From: Calliphora vicina
Taxonomy: Eukaryota; Arthropoda; Insecta; Diptera; Calliphoridae
DNA length: 64,000 bases
Reading direction: 5' to 3'
Assembly: GCF_958450345.1 (NCBI RefSeq)
Contig: NW_027052658.1
Span: 434,001 to 498,000 of the forward strand
The stretch's first letter is position 1, and each line of letters opens with the position of its first letter. The notes under the pieces are model-generated. The model saw only the letters and a program-made list of their open reading frames with translations, was not told where the DNA came from and ran no database searches. Both the position numbers and the translations under genes were made by a program. Of this stretch, positions 36,353 through 47,306 are shown piece by piece.

Positions 36353-39300
36353 GTAACCCCCATTTTAAGACAGTAAGAGAGTAAGAGAGCAAGAGAGCAA
36401 GAGAGCAAGAGAGCAAGAGAGCAAGAGAGCAAGAGAGCAAGAGAGCAAGAGAGTAAGACAGTAAGACAGTAAGAGAGTAAGAGAGTAAGAGAGTAAGAGA
36501 GTAAGAGGGTAAGAGAGTAAGAGAGTAAGAGAGTAAGAGAGTAAGAGAGTAAGAGAGTAAGAGAGTAAGGAAGTAAGAGAGTAAGAGAGTAAGAGAGTAA
36601 GAGAGTAAGAGAGTAAGAGAGTAAGAGAGTAAGAGAGTAAGAGAGTAAGAGAGTAAGAGAGTAAGAGAGTAAGAGAGTAACAGAGTAACAGAGTAAGAGA
36701 GTAAGAGAGTAAGAGAGTAACAGAGTAACAGAGTAAGAGAGTAAGAGAGTAAGAGAGTAAGAGAGTAAGAGAGTAAGAGAGTAAGAGAGTAAGAGAGTAA
36801 GAGAGTAAGAGAGTAAGAGAGTAAGAGAGTAAGAGAGTAAGAGAGTAAGAGAGTAAGAGAGTAAGAGAGTAAGAGAGTAAGAGAGTAAGAGAGTAAGAGA
36901 GTAAGAGAGTAAGAGAGTAAGAGAGTAAGAGAGTAAGAGAGTAAGAGAGTAAGAGAGTAAGAGAGTAAGAGAGTAAGAGAGTAAGAGAGTAAGAGAGTAA
37001 GAGAGTAAGAGAGTAAGAGAGTAAGAGAGTAAGAGAGTAAGAGAGTAAGAGAGTAAGAGAGTAAGAGAGTAAGAGAGTAAGAGAGTAAGAGAGTAAGAGA
37101 GTAAGAGAGTAAGAGAGTAAGAGAGTAAGAGAGTAAGAGAGTAAGAGAGTAAGAGAGTAAGAGAGTAAGAGAGTAAGAGAGTAAGACAGTAACACAGTAA
37201 GACGGTAAGACAGTAAGACAGTAACACAGACAGTAAGACAGTAAGACAGTAAGACAGTAAGACAGTAAGACAGTAAGACAGTAAGACAGTAAGACAGTAA
37301 GACAGTAAGACAGTAAGACAGTAAGACAGTAAGACAGTAAGACAGTAAGACAGTAAGACAGTAAGACAGTAAGACAGTAAGACAGTAAGACAGTAAGAGA
37401 GCAAGAGAGCAAGAAAGTAACTACCATTTTAAGACAGTAAGAGAGCAAGAGAGTAAGAGAGTAACCCACATTTTAAGACAGTAAGAGAGCAAGAGAGTAA
37501 GAGAGTAAGAGGGTAAGAGAGTAAGAGAGTAAGAGAGTAAGTGAGTAAGAGAGTAAGAGAGTAAGAGAGTAAGAGAGTAAGAGAGTAAGAGAGTAAGAGA
37601 GTAAGAGAGTAAGAGAGTAAGAGAGTAAGAGAGTAAGAGAGTAAGAGAGTAAGAGAGTAAGAGAGTAAGAGAGTAAGAGAGTAAGAGAGTAAGAGAGTAA
37701 GAGAGTAAGAGAGTAAGAGAGTAAGAGAGTAAGAGAGTAAGAGAGTAAGAGAGTAAGAGAGTAAGAGAGTAAGAGAGTAAGAGAGTAAGAGAGTAAGAGA
37801 GTAAGAGAGTAAGAGAGTAAGAGAGTAAGAGAGTAAGAGAGTAAGAGAGTAAGAGAGTAAGAGAGTAAGAGAGTAAGAGAGTAAGAGAGTAAGAGAGTAA
37901 GAGAGCAAGAGAGCAAGAGAGCAAGAGAGTAAGACAGTAAGACAGTAAGACAGTAAGACAGTAAGACAGTAAGACAGTAAGAGAGTAAGAGAGTAAGAGA
38001 GTAAGAGAGTAAGAGAGTAAGAGAGTAAGAGAGTAAGAGAGTAAGAGAGTAAGAGAGTAAGAGAGTAAGAGAGTAAGAGAGTAAGAGAGTAAGAGAGTAA
38101 GAGAGTAAGAGAGTAAGAGAGTAAGAGAGTAAGAGAGTAAGAGAGTAAGAGAGTAAGAGAGTAAGAGAGTAAGAGAGTAAGAGAGTAAGAGAGTAAGAGA
38201 GTAAGAGAGTAAGAGAGTAAGAGAGTAAGAGAGTAAGAGAGTAAGAGAGTAAGAGAGTAAGAGAGTAAGAGAGTAAGAGAGTAAGAAAGTAAGAGAGTAA
38301 GAGAGTAAGAGAGTAAGAGAGTAAGAGAGTAAGAGAGTAAGAGAGTAAGAGAGTAAGAGAGTAAGAGAGTAAGAGAGCAAGAGAGCAAGAGAGTAAGACA
38401 GTAAGACAGTAAGACAGTAAGACAGTAAGACAGTAAGACAGTAAGACAGTAAGACAGTAAGACAGTAAGACAGTAAGACAGTAAGACAGTAAGAGAGTAA
38501 GAGAGTAAGAGAGTAAGAGAGTAAGAGAGTAAGAGAGTAAGAGAGTAAGAGAGTAAGAGAGTAAGAGAGTAAGAGAGTAAGAGAGTAAGAGAGTAAGAGA
38601 GTAAGAGAGTAAGAGAGTAAGAGAGTAAGAGAGTAAGAGAGTAAGAGAGTAAGAGAGTAAGAGAGTAAGAGAGTAAGAGAGTAAGAGAGTAAGAGAGTAA
38701 GAGAGTAAGAGAGTAAGAGAGTAAGAGAGTAAGAGAGTAAGAGAGTAAGAGAGTAAGAGAGAGTAACCACCATTTTAAGACAGTAAGAGAGTAAGAGAGT
38801 AATCCACATTTTAAGACAGTAAGAGAGTAAGAGACCAAGAGAGTAAGAGGGTAAGAGAGTAAGAGAGTAAGAGAGTAAGAGAGTAAGAGAGTAAGAGAGT
38901 AAGAGAGTAAGAGAGTAAGAGAGTAAGAGAGTAAGAGAGTAAGAGAGTAAGAGAGTAAGAGAGTAAGAGAGTAAGAGAGTAAGAGAGTAAGAGAGTAAGA
39001 GAGTAAGAGAGTAAGAGAGTAAGAGAGTAAGAGAGTAAGAGAGTAAGAGAGTAAGAGAGTAAGAGAGTAAGAGAGTAAGAGAGTAAGAGAGTAAGAGAGT
39101 AAGAGAGTAAGAGAGTAAGAGAGTAAGAGAGTAAGAGAGTAAGAGAGTAAGAGAGTAAGAGAGTAAGAGAGTAAGAGAGTAAGAGAGTAAGAGAGTAAGA
39201 GAGTAAGAGAGTAAGAGAGTAAGAGAGTAAGAGAGTAAGAGAGTAAGAGAGTAAGAGAGTAAGAGAGTAAGAGAGTAAGAGAGTAAGAGAGTAAGAGAGT

Positions 39301-41700
39301 AAGAGAGTAAGAGAGTAAGAGAGTAAGAGAGTAAGAGAGTAAGACAGTAAGACAGTAAGAGAGTAAGAGAGTAAGAGAGTAAGAGAGTAAGAGAGTAAGA
39401 GAGTAAGAGAGTAAGAGAGTAAGAGAGTAAGAGAGTAAGAGAGTAAGAGAGTAAGAGAGTAAGAGAGTAAGAGAGTAAGAGAGTAAGAGAGTAAGAGAGT
39501 AAGAGAGTAAGAGAGTAAGAGAGTAAGAGAGTAAGAGAGTAAGAGAGTAAGAGAGTAAGAGAGTAAGAGAGTAAGAGAGTAAGAGAGTAAGAGAGTAAGA
39601 GAGTAAGAGAGTAAGAGAGTAAGAGGGTAAGAGAGTAAGAGGGTAAGAGAGTAAGAGAGTAAGAGAGTAAGAGAGTAAGAGAGTAAGAGAGTAAGAGAGT
39701 AAGAGAGTAAGAGAGTAAGAGAGTAAGAGAGTAAGAGAGTAAGAGAGTAAGAGAGTAAGAGAGTAAGAGAGTAAGAGAGTAAGAGAGTAAGAGAGTAAGA
39801 GAGTAAGAGAGTAAGAGAGTAAGAGAGTAAGAGAGTCAGAGAGTCAGAGAGTAAGAGAGTAAAAGAGTAAAAGAGTAAGAGAGTAAGAGAGTAAGAGAGT
39901 AAGAGAGTAAGAGAGTAAGAGAGTAAGAGAGTAAGAGAGTAAGAGAGTAAGAGAGTAAGAGAGTAAGAGAGTAAGAGAGTAAGAGAGTAAGAGAGTAAGA
40001 GAGTAAGAGAGTAAGAGAGTAAGAGAGTAAGAGAGTAAGAGAGTAAGAGAGTAAGAGAGTAAGAGAGTAAGACAGTAAGACAGTAAGACAGTAAGAGAGT
40101 AAGAGAGTAAGAGGGTAAGAGGGTAAGAGAGTAAGAGAGTAAGAGAGTAAGAGAGTAAGAGAGTAAGAGAGTAAGAGAGTAAGAGAGTAAGAGAGTAAGA
40201 GAGTAAGAGAGTAAGAGAGTAAGAGAGTAAGAGAGTAAGAGAGTAAGAGAGTAAGAGAGTAAGAGAGTAAGAGAGTAAGAGAGTAAGAGAGTAAGAGAGT
40301 AAGAGAGTAAGAGAGTAAGAGAGTAAGAGAGTAAGAGAGTAAGAGAGTAAGAGAGTAAGAGAGTAAGAGAGTAAGAGAGTAAGAGAGTAAGAGAGTAAGA
40401 GAGTAAGAGAGTAAGAGAGTAAGAGAGTAAGAGAGTAAGAGAGTAAGAGAGTAAGAGAGTAAGAGAGTAAGAGAGTAAGAGAGTAAGAGAGTAAGAGAGT
40501 AAGAGAGTAAGAGAGTAAGAGAGTAAGAGAGTAAGAGAGTAAGAGAGTAAGAGAGTAAGAGAGTAAGAGAGTAAGAGAGTAAGAGAGTAAGAGAGTAAGA
40601 GAGTAAGAGAGTAAGAGAGTAAGAGAGTAAGAGAGTAAGAGAGTAAGAGAGTAAGAGAGTAAGAGAGTAAGAGAGTAAGAGAGTAAGAGAGTAAGAGAGT
40701 AAGAGAGTAAGAGAGTAAGAGAGTAAGAGAGTAAGAGAGTAAGAGAGTAAGAGAGTAAGAGAGTAAGAGAGTAAGAGAGTAAGAGAGTAAGAGAGGAAGA
40801 GAGTAAGAGAGTAAGAGAGTAAGAGAGTAAGAGAGTAAGAGAGTAAGAGAGTAAGAGAGTAAGAGAGTAAGAGAGTAAGAGAGTAAGAGAGTAAGAGAGT
40901 AAGATAGTAAGATAGTAAGAGAGTAAGAGAGCAAGAGAGCAAGAGAGTAAGACAGTAAGACAGTAAGAGAGTAAGAGAGTAAGAGGGTAAGAGAGTAAGA
41001 GAGTAAGAGAGCAAGAGAGTAAGAGGGTAAGAGAGTAAGAGAGTAAGAGAGTAAGAGAGTAAGAGAGTAAGAAAGTAAGAGAGTAAGAGAGTAAGAGAGT
41101 AAGAGAGTAAGAGAGTAAGAGAGTAAGAGAGTAAGAGAGTAAGAGAGTAAGAGAGTAAGAGAGTAAGAGAGTAAGAGAGTAAGAGAGTAAGAGAGTAAGA
41201 GAGTAAGAGAGTAAGAGAGTAAGAGAGTAAGAGAGTAAGAGAGTAAGAGAGTAAGAGAGTAAGAGAGTAAGAGAGTAAGAGAGTAAGAGAGTAAGAGAGT
41301 AAGAGAGTAAGAGAGTAAGAGAGTAAGAGAGTAAGAGAGTAAGAGAGTAAGAGAGTAAGAGAGTAAGAGAGTAAGAGAGTAAGAGAGTAAGAGAGTAAGA
41401 GAGTAAGAGAGTAAGAGAGTAAGAGAGTAAGAGAGTAAGAGAGTAAGAGAGTAAGAGAGTAAGAGAGTAAGAGAGTAAGAGAGTAAGAGAGTAAGAGAGT
41501 AAGAGAGTAAGAGAGTAAGAGAGTAACCCCCATTTTAAGACAGTAAGAGAGTAAGAGAGTAACCCCCATTTTAAGACAGTAAGAGAGTAAGAGAGTAACC
41601 CCCATTTTAAGACAGTAAGAGAGTAAGAGAGTAACCCCCATTTTAAGACAGTAAGAGAGTAAGAGAGTAAGAGAGTAAGAGAGTAAGAGAGTAAGAGAGT
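36353..41700. repeat. GTAAGAGA satellite 5' of LINE copy 1 (upstream duplication unit)
   Basis: The 8-bp array contains cassettes at 36353, 37417 (CTACCA), 37461 (CCCACA), 38763 (CCACCA) and 38799 (TCCACA), plus a cluster of four at 41523. A distinct GTAACACAG/GACGG marker lies at 37189-37230, followed by a GTAAGACA run to about 37395. Further markers are GAGACCAAG at 38831, a GTCAGAGA doublet at 39835, and triple GTAAGACA then double GTAAGAGG near 40073-40125. From about 37042 to 41700 the same ordered markers recur downstream of LINE copy 1, so this is the first unit of a segmental tandem duplication. Confidence 0.95.
41523..41666. repeat. Four 36-bp cassette repeats next to LINE copy 1
   Basis: GTAACCCCCATTTTAAG cassettes start at 41523, 41559, 41595 and 41631, an exact 36-bp period (one 20-bp cassette plus two 8-mers). 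It is the densest cassette cluster in the window and ends 34 bp before the LINE 5' end. The same four-fold cluster precedes LINE copy 2 at 51291. Confidence 0.97.
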
Positions 41701-41965
41701 TATTTGTTATTTTCATTGTGAACGGACGTGTTACAGTTTCGCTCTAAGAAAAATCAAATTTACAGTTGTTAAAGTGAAATTTAATTTAAAAAAATTACAC
41801 AATAAAATATATCCTTTTATTTCCAATCGATTGGTATAAAAAAACATAAAAAACTTCATACAAAATTAATTGCTTTTAATAAAATAAAAAGAAACTTTAC
41901 TTAAATAAAATATTCTTAATATTTCTTTTCTGTTACCCATAAAATATCGAAAAATAAACATAAAA
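41701..41965 (+). promoter_or_regulatory. LINE copy 1 5' UTR (putative internal promoter)
   Basis: 265 bp between the array junction and the ORF1 ATG. The first 30 bp contain TTTCATTGTG and CGGACGTG. The latter resembles the downstream promoter element (RGWYV) that TATA-less insect LINEs use for transcription from their own 5' end. It lies about 23 bases downstream of the junction rather than the strict +28 expected of a canonical element, so the promoter call is inference. The remainder is AT-rich, with several short A and T runs and no ORF. Confidence 0.5.
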
Positions 41966-42877
41966 ATGAGTTCTCTCTGCAACGAGTGTAAAAAATCTCT
42001 CCCAACTTCGGGCAACTTTGTCAAGTGCTTAAACTGCAATTCAAACTACCACTTTTCCCCCTGTTCGTCGGTAAGCAAAACTACGTATGATAGTATGCAT
42101 ACTGATAGAAAAAACAACTGGAAGTGTCATATTTGCCGAAAAATAAAGTTACCAACCCCCGCTACCACCGTGGTTGACATCAACCTTCAGCAAACTAATG
42201 ATACCACCAATAATAAACAACAACGTGATGCCGATGATGTAAAGGAAAGCGATGATAATGCAAAACGATTTAAAGATTATCTTTCTATCAATGCTTTAAA
42301 CAATAATCTTTGCTCTGTAGAAACAGATATAACAGAAATAAAAACAACAATGCAAACATTTGCACAAAATATTGATATCTCTCACTTCCAAATAAAAGAA
42401 GAAATACAAAACGCACTAACAACTATCACAAGTACACTTGCTAATTTAGCCACACAGGTCAGCGACCTTCATAATAAAAACGATGAAAACAAGAAACTAA
42501 TAAACGAAATGGACAAACGCATCAACAAACTAGAACAAGAGGCTATTGGTAAAAATATTGAAATAAACAATGTTCAAAATACACAGATAAATGCAACTGA
42601 TGTTGTTAAAAAAATAGCTGACTCTCTCACTGTCGGTATTGAACCGAACGATATTGATACTGCTTATCGTATACCAAAAAAGGAGAATAAAATAATTGTA
42701 AAATTCTCTTCTATCAACAAAAAGAAAGAGTTGATGAGTAAAATACGCGCACATCGAGTTGATGCAAATGTACTAAGCGATGATACCAACAGCAACAATA
42801 ATACCAACAACATAAATTACATATACATAAATGACGAATTAACCCCTACTAACCGCAGATTACTATGGCCAAAGTGA
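41966..42877 (+). CDS. LINE ORF1 protein (PHD-type zinc finger, coiled coil, C-terminal domain), copy 1
   Basis: 303 codons from ATG to TGA. Residues 5-57 carry a full Cys4-His-Cys3 set: C5, C8, C21, C24, H29, C33, C54 and C57, the spacing of a PHD-type finger as known in ORF1 of several insect LINEs. Residues of about 110-200 are heptad-like (IKTTMQTFAQNI, KKLINEMDKRINKLEQE), fitting a trimerising or oligomerising coiled coil. From about 200 comes the conserved ORF1 C-terminal domain, with GKNIEINNVQ, a DTAYRIPKK stretch and ELTPTNRRLLW. ORF1 proteins bind their own RNA and form the retrotransposition RNP. The TGA at 42875 is not the original end: the usual WKFVWVKN tail continues in another frame. 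Copy 1 has Phe where copy 2 has Leu at residue 132. Confidence 0.9.
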   Translation: MSSLCNECKKSLPTSGNFVKCLNCNSNYHFSPCSSVSKTTYDSMHTDRKNNWKCHICRKIKLPTPATTVVDINLQQTNDTTNNKQQRDADDVKESDDNAKRFKDYLSINALNNNLCSVETDITEIKTTMQTFAQNIDISHFQIKEEIQNALTTITSTLANLATQVSDLHNKNDENKKLINEMDKRINKLEQEAIGKNIEINNVQNTQINATDVVKKIADSLTVGIEPNDIDTAYRIPKKENKIIVKFSSINKKKELMSKIRAHRVDANVLSDDTNSNNNTNNINYIYINDELTPTNRRLLWPK

Positions 42878-42967
42878 AAGCAAAAGGTTGTAATTGGAAA
42901 TTTGTTTGGGTAAAAAATAATTATCAACAACGCTGCCGACATTGAGCTAATTACATCAGCAATTTAA
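42868..42967 (+). pseudogene. Frameshifted C-terminal tail of LINE ORF1, copy 1
   Basis: Starting at GCC 42868, one base out of the ORF1 frame, the reading frame gives AKVKAKGCNWKFVWVKNN. This is the usual continuation after the LLW of LINE ORF1 proteins, so about one base has been lost near 42866-42870. A second change near 42911-42931 returns to the original frame, which reads AADIELITSAI and ends at TAA 42965-42967. That is the likely ancestral ORF1 end, 75 bp before the ORF2 ATG. Both changes are also present in copy 2. Confidence 0.8.
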
Positions 42968-43042
42968 TTTCAAATATTAAAAAACACAAATATATTACAC
43001 AAAAACACAAATTTCTTTTCTTTTTTTTAAAAAAATAAAATT

Positions 43043-43159
43043 ATGAACACACAAAAACAAACTCTTAATAACTTTAATCAAATAAATAAAACTTTCTTAA
43101 GTTATCCGTTGTCATTAATTTATATGAATATTCGCTCTTTACAACTATACAACAAATAA
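43043..43159 (+). pseudogene. LINE ORF2 N-terminus (start of endonuclease), copy 1
   Basis: ATG at 43043 opens 38 codons ending in SLIYMNIRSLQLYNK before TAA 43157-43159. The MNIRSL motif is the first conserved block of LINE AP-like endonucleases and contains the catalytic Asn. The rest of the endonuclease continues one frame away, so ORF2 really starts here and is broken by a frame change near 43140-43160. It is too short to stand out as an ORF and was recognised from the motif. Copy 2 has the same break. Confidence 0.8.
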
Positions 43160-43947
43160 TAAATGAAATAAAAATAATAGTTTTGGTAGAAACAAATATC
43201 TCTGACGATGAGAACGACCTGTATAGGATTAATGGTTACAACTCTATTTTTCTAAACCGAAAAGATGATAAAGGGAACAACAAGGGAGGTGGAGGTATCG
43301 CGGTGTATATTAGAGAATCTCTCACCTACACACCGATAAGTACACCAACCAACTCATTTGAATCTCTTCAAATAGATGTCAACATAAACAACAATATGCT
43401 TTCCCTTCTTGCAATTTACCGTCCCCCATCACTCAATGTACGTTCTTTTATAACAGAGCTTGACCAAACAATAAATGCAGTATACAAAAAAAATGATATT
43501 CTAGTAGTGGGAGATATGAACATAGATATAAATAATGTAAATATCACAACAACAAATTATCTCAACACGATAATGTCAAATGGCCTGCAATGCATGATAA
43601 ATGAGAGTACACGTGAGGATGTAAACAAAAATACTAGCACGTGCATTGACCATATGTTTATAAAAAAGCAACAATCAAGCTCTAATGCAGAGGCTTCAAT
43701 TATAACAACAACGATTTCAGATCACTACTCTCTTTTTTGTAGTATGTATAAAGAAATGGAAAAAATACAGGGTTCGGAAACTAACAATTATCAGGGTTAC
43801 AGTTTAAACAATATTAAAATAAATAAACTTATAAGTGAGACTAACTGGAATCAAATAATAAAATTTCTGAAAAATTCGCCGAAATATATGAAAAATCTAA
43901 AAAAACTGTTGAAACCAAAAAACATTGAAAACAAAATGAGTGGATAA
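43090..43947 (+). pseudogene. LINE ORF2 endonuclease domain (AP-like), copy 1
   Basis: The frame is open from 43090. Homology to endonuclease starts at about 43156 (INEIKIIVLVETN), and there is no ATG at its beginning because the true start lies in another frame at 43043. AP-endonuclease motifs in order are VETN (catalytic Glu), GGGGIAVYIRES, LLAIYRPPS, VVGDMNIDIN (metal and phosphate-binding Asp/Asn), TCIDHMF and ISDHYS (the final Asp-His pair). This domain nicks target DNA to prime reverse transcription. The motifs are intact, so decay is by frame breaks rather than loss of active-site residues. The final 25 or so residues to the TAA are out of frame: the linker continues in the next frame. 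Confidence 0.88.
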
Positions 43948-44126
43948 GTTCAAATTTAATTAAAAAATGTGATATACGCGATAAACTTTACAAAAAATGG
44001 CTAAATAATCGAAACAATAAGGATTATGAAAATAACTATAAAAAATATCGAAATTTATTAAACAAAGAAATAAAATATGAAAAAGACAAATTCTACTGAA
44101 ACAAATTTATAGAAAATCGAAATAAT
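43863..44126 (+). pseudogene. LINE ORF2 endonuclease-RT linker with two in-frame TGA codons, copy 1
   Basis: In the frame of the downstream RT, this stretch reads as the linker usual in such LINEs: ISEKFAEIYEKSKK, NEWISSNLIKKC, RDKLYKKW, NKFIENRNN. It joins the endonuclease near 43855-43880 by a frame change. TGA codons interrupt it at 43926-43928 and 44097-44099. Both could be CGA-to-TGA or TGG-to-TGA transitions. Both are present in copy 2 (53686, 53857). Confidence 0.8.
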
Positions 44127-45041
44127 ATGCGTGGTACGTGGCAACTTATAAATGAAATAGTTGGTAAAAAGAAAAACAATATTGATGAAACAATAATAAA
44201 AAATTACAAATATGATAATCTAAACACTATTATAAACAATTTTGCTATAAATTTTAAGGACAATGTGCAAAAATTAATTCATAGCTGCAATATCCGAACA
44301 ATAAACAATTTTGAACCAGCAATTCAAAATTCTATATACATGGAAAACACAAATGAACAGGAAATCTTTAATATCTTAAGTAAACTAAACGTTAAAAAAG
44401 GAGCAGGGATTGACGGAATAAGACCTAAAGATATAAAAAACAATGCTTACTTTTTGACACCAATAATCACAAAGCTTGTAAACTCCAGTCTAGAAAATGC
44501 GACTATTCCAAAATCTTTAAAAACTTCCATTATAAGGCCAATTTACAAGAGTGGAGTCAAATCCGAATATAATAATTACAGACCTATTTCAATCCTACCT
44601 GTTCTAGAGAAAATACTTGAGGAAATTGTAATAAAAAGATTAAACCATTTCCTAGAAAGGTATAAAATAATTAATAGAAACCAATTTGGATTTCAAAAAG
44701 GTAAAAATATCAACGGACTCTTAGGAAACTTTGCAAACTTTATCAATAAATGCTTAAGCAAACAAATGCACTGCCTGGTATTATTTATTGATTTTAGCAA
44801 AGCATTTGACACTCTATCTCACACCAAACTTGTCCAAATATTAGAAAGAAATGGAATACGAGGTAATATTTTAAAATGGTTTAAAAGCTATCTCGATTGT
44901 AGATCGTATCGCATCAAAATCAATAACACTTTAAGTGAAGAGGTTTCAATTGATTATGGTGTCCCACAGGGTTCGAAACTTGGCCCAGTACTTTATATTC
45001 TATACGCAAATGACATGCTCAATGCTACGATACTGCTGTAG
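44127..45041 (+). pseudogene. LINE ORF2 reverse transcriptase, fingers and palm, copy 1
   Basis: The open frame carries RT blocks in order: GAGIDGIRPKDI, IPKSLKTSIIRPIYKSG, NNYRPISILPVLEKILEE, NRNQFGFQKG, motif A FIDFSKAFD (catalytic Asp codon 44790-44792), and motif B GVPQGSKLGPVLYILYANDM. It then runs into ATILL and a TAG at 45039. The expected motif C (YADD) is missing. After NDMLNA at about 45024 the homologous sequence resumes one frame away directly at DTAVVVSN, so about ten codons holding Tyr-Ala-Asp have been deleted. Without those aspartates the polymerase cannot be active. The ATG at 44127 is internal to the original protein; the frame is continuous with the linker upstream. The deletion is shared by copy 2. 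Confidence 0.9.
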
Positions 45042-45385
45042 TTGTTTCAAACAAAAACATTCACCTCGCCACTGAGATTATGCAAAATCAATTGAATGTA
45101 GCCACAAAATGGTGCCATGATAATGGACTAAACATAAACTCAAGAAAAACTAAAATAATGCATATTAAGCCCACACACTTTGAACAACACAACATCCAGC
45201 TAAAATTCCACGAACTAACATGCTTACATAACACCAACAACCAGAACAATGATACTTGTACAACATATATTGAATTGGTTACATCATATAAATACCTGGG
45301 AGTATATGTTGATAATCATTTCAAATGGAATGTTCATGTAGAAAACCTTCAGAAAAAGCTTCGAAAATCAGCGTATATGATGTAA
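45029..45385 (+). pseudogene. LINE ORF2 RT thumb region, copy 1, truncated
   Basis: From GAT 45029 the frame reads DTAVVVSNKNIHLATEIMQ and then motif D-type sequence (ATKWCHDNGLNINSRKTKIM) and YKYLGVYVDNHFKW, the RT thumb block. It ends at TAA 45383-45385, created by the C-to-A difference from copy 2 at 45385. Eight bases later the LINE itself stops at the satellite joint, so the rest of the C-terminus is absent. The ATG at 45080 is internal. Confidence 0.85.
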
Positions 45386-47306
45386 AATTTAAGAGAGTAA
45401 GAGAGTAAGAGAGTAAGAGAGTAAGAGAGTAAGAGAGTAAGAGAGTAAGAGAGTAAGAGAGTAAGAGAGTAAGAGAGTAAGAGAGTAAGAGAGTAAGAGA
45501 GTAAGAGAGTAAGAGAGTAAGAGAGTAAGAGAGTAAGACAGTAACACAGTAAGACGGTAAGACAGTAAGACAGTAACACAGACAGTAAGACAGTAAGACA
45601 GTAAGACAGTAAGACAGTAAGACAGTAAGACAGTAAGACAGTAAGACAGTAAGACAGTAAGACAGTAAGACAGTAAGACAGTAAGACAGTAAGACAGTAA
45701 GACAGTAAGACAGTAAGACAGTAAGACAGTAAGACAGTAAGACAGTAAGACAGTAAGACAGTAAGACAGTAAGACAGTAAGACAGTAAGACAGTAAGACA
45801 GTAAGACAGTAAGACAGTAAGACAGTAAGACAGTAAGACAGTAAGACAGTAAGACAGTAAGAGAGCAAGAGAGCAAGAGAGCAAGAAAGTAACTACCATT
45901 TTAAGACAGTAAGAGAGTAAGAGAGCAAGAGAGTAAGAGAGTAACCCACATTTTAAGACAGTAAGAGAGCAAGAGAGTAAGAGAGTAAGAGGGTAAGAGA
46001 GTAAGAGAGTAAGAGAGTAAGTGAGTAAGAGAGTAAGAGAGTAAGAGAGTAAGAGAGTAAGAGAGTAAGAGAGTAAGAGAGTAAGAGAGTAAGAGAGTAA
46101 GAGAGTAAGAGAGTAAGAGAGTAAGAGAGTAAGAGAGTAAGAGAGTAAGAGAGTAAGAGAGTAAGAGAGTAAGAGAGTAAGAGAGTAAGAGAGTAAGAGA
46201 GTAAGAGAGTAAGAGAGTAAGAGAGTAAGAGAGTAAGAGAGTAAGAGAGTAAGAGAGTAAGAGAGTAAGAGAGTAAGAGAGTAAGAGAGTAAGAGAGTAA
46301 GAGAGTAAGAGAGTAAGAGAGTAAGAGAGTAAGAGAGTAAGAGAGCAAGAGAGCAAGAGAGCAAGAGAGCAAGAGAGTAAGACAGTAAGACAGTAAGACA
46401 GTAAGACAGTAAGAGAGTAAGAGAGTAAGAGAGTAAGAGAGTAAGAGAGTAAGAGAGTAAGAGAGTAAGAGAGTAAGAGAGTAAGAGAGTAAGAGAGTAA
46501 GAGAGTAAGAGAGTAAGAGAGTAAGAGAGTAAGAGAGTAAGAGAGTAAGAGAGTAAGAGAGTAAGAGAGTAAGAGAGTAAGAGAGTAAGAGAGTAAGAGA
46601 GTAAGAGAGTAAGAGAGTAAGAGAGTAAGAGAGTAAGAGAGTAAGAAAGTAAGAGAGTAAGAGAGTAAGAGAGTAAGAGAGTAAGAGAGTAAGAGAGTAA
46701 GAGAGTAAGAGAGTAAGAGAGTAAGAGAGTAAGAGAGTAAGAGAGCAAGAGAGCAAGAGAGTAAGACAGTAAGACAGTAAGACAGTAAGACAGTAAGACA
46801 GTAAGACAGTAAGACAGTAAGACAGTAAGACAGTAAGACAGTAAGACAGTAAGACAGTAAGACAGTAAGACAGTAAGAGAGTAAGAGAGTAAGAGAGTAA
46901 GAGAGTAAGAGAGTAAGAGAGTAAGAGAGTAAGAGAGTAAGAGAGTAAGAGAGTAAGAGAGTAAGAGAGTAAGAGAGTAAGAGAGTAAGAGAGTAAGAGA
47001 GTAAGAGAGTAAGAGAGTAAGAGAGTAAGAGAGTAAGAGAGTAAGAGAGTAAGAGAGTAAGAGAGTAAGAGAGTAAGAGAGTAAGAGAGTAAGACAGTAA
47101 GACAGTAAGACAGTAAGACAGTAAGAGAGTAAGAGAGTAAGAGAGAGTAACCACCATTTTAAGACAGTAAGAGAGTAAGAGAGTAATCCACATTTTAAGA
47201 CAGTAAGAGAGTAAGAGACCAAGAGAGTAAGAGGGTAAGAGAGTAAGAGAGTAAGAGAGTAAGAGAGTAAGAGAGTAAGAGAGTAAGAGAGTAAGAGAGT
47301 AAGAGA

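Larger units (their letters stand above)
41701..45393 (+). mobile_element. Non-LTR retrotransposon (LINE), copy 1, 3'-truncated
   Basis: A 3.69-kb LINE in sense orientation on the + strand: 5' UTR, ORF1 with PHD-type zinc finger, then ORF2 with AP-like endonuclease and reverse transcriptase. The 5' junction reads GAGAGT/TATTTG. The 3' part is missing: the element stops inside ORF2 at TTTAAG (45388-45393) and continues directly as AGAGTAAGAG satellite, with no poly(A). Comparison with copy 2 (offset 9760) gives only two substitutions, T/G at 42361/52121 and A/C at 45385/55145. The protein features match the CR1/L2/Jockey group in the broad sense; the clade is not resolved without a phylogeny. 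The element is dead: ORF2 is frameshifted and the YADD box is gone. The TAAG shared by LINE and array marks the truncation as a recombination joint, not an end made by reverse transcription. Confidence 0.95.

Noticed and set aside
41523..41666. TTTTAA in the cassettes as the nick site used by the LINE endonuclease
   Set aside because: For an insertion in this orientation the primer strand would need the opposite polarity of the motif, and neither LINE junction lies at a cassette.
42530..42754. 74-codon minus-strand ORFs inside LINE ORF1 (also 52290-52514)
   Set aside because: Antisense shadow of the conserved ORF1 coding sequence, with no recognisable domain.
43926..44099. TGA recoding (TGA read as Trp or Arg) in LINE ORF2
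   Set aside because: The same element carries several frameshifts and a catalytic-box deletion, so ordinary decay explains the two TGA codons.
45349..45876. ORFs bridging LINE copy 1 and the array on the minus strand (45321-47222, 45349-45876)
   Set aside because: They are array read-through into antisense LINE sequence at the recombination joint, with no domain.
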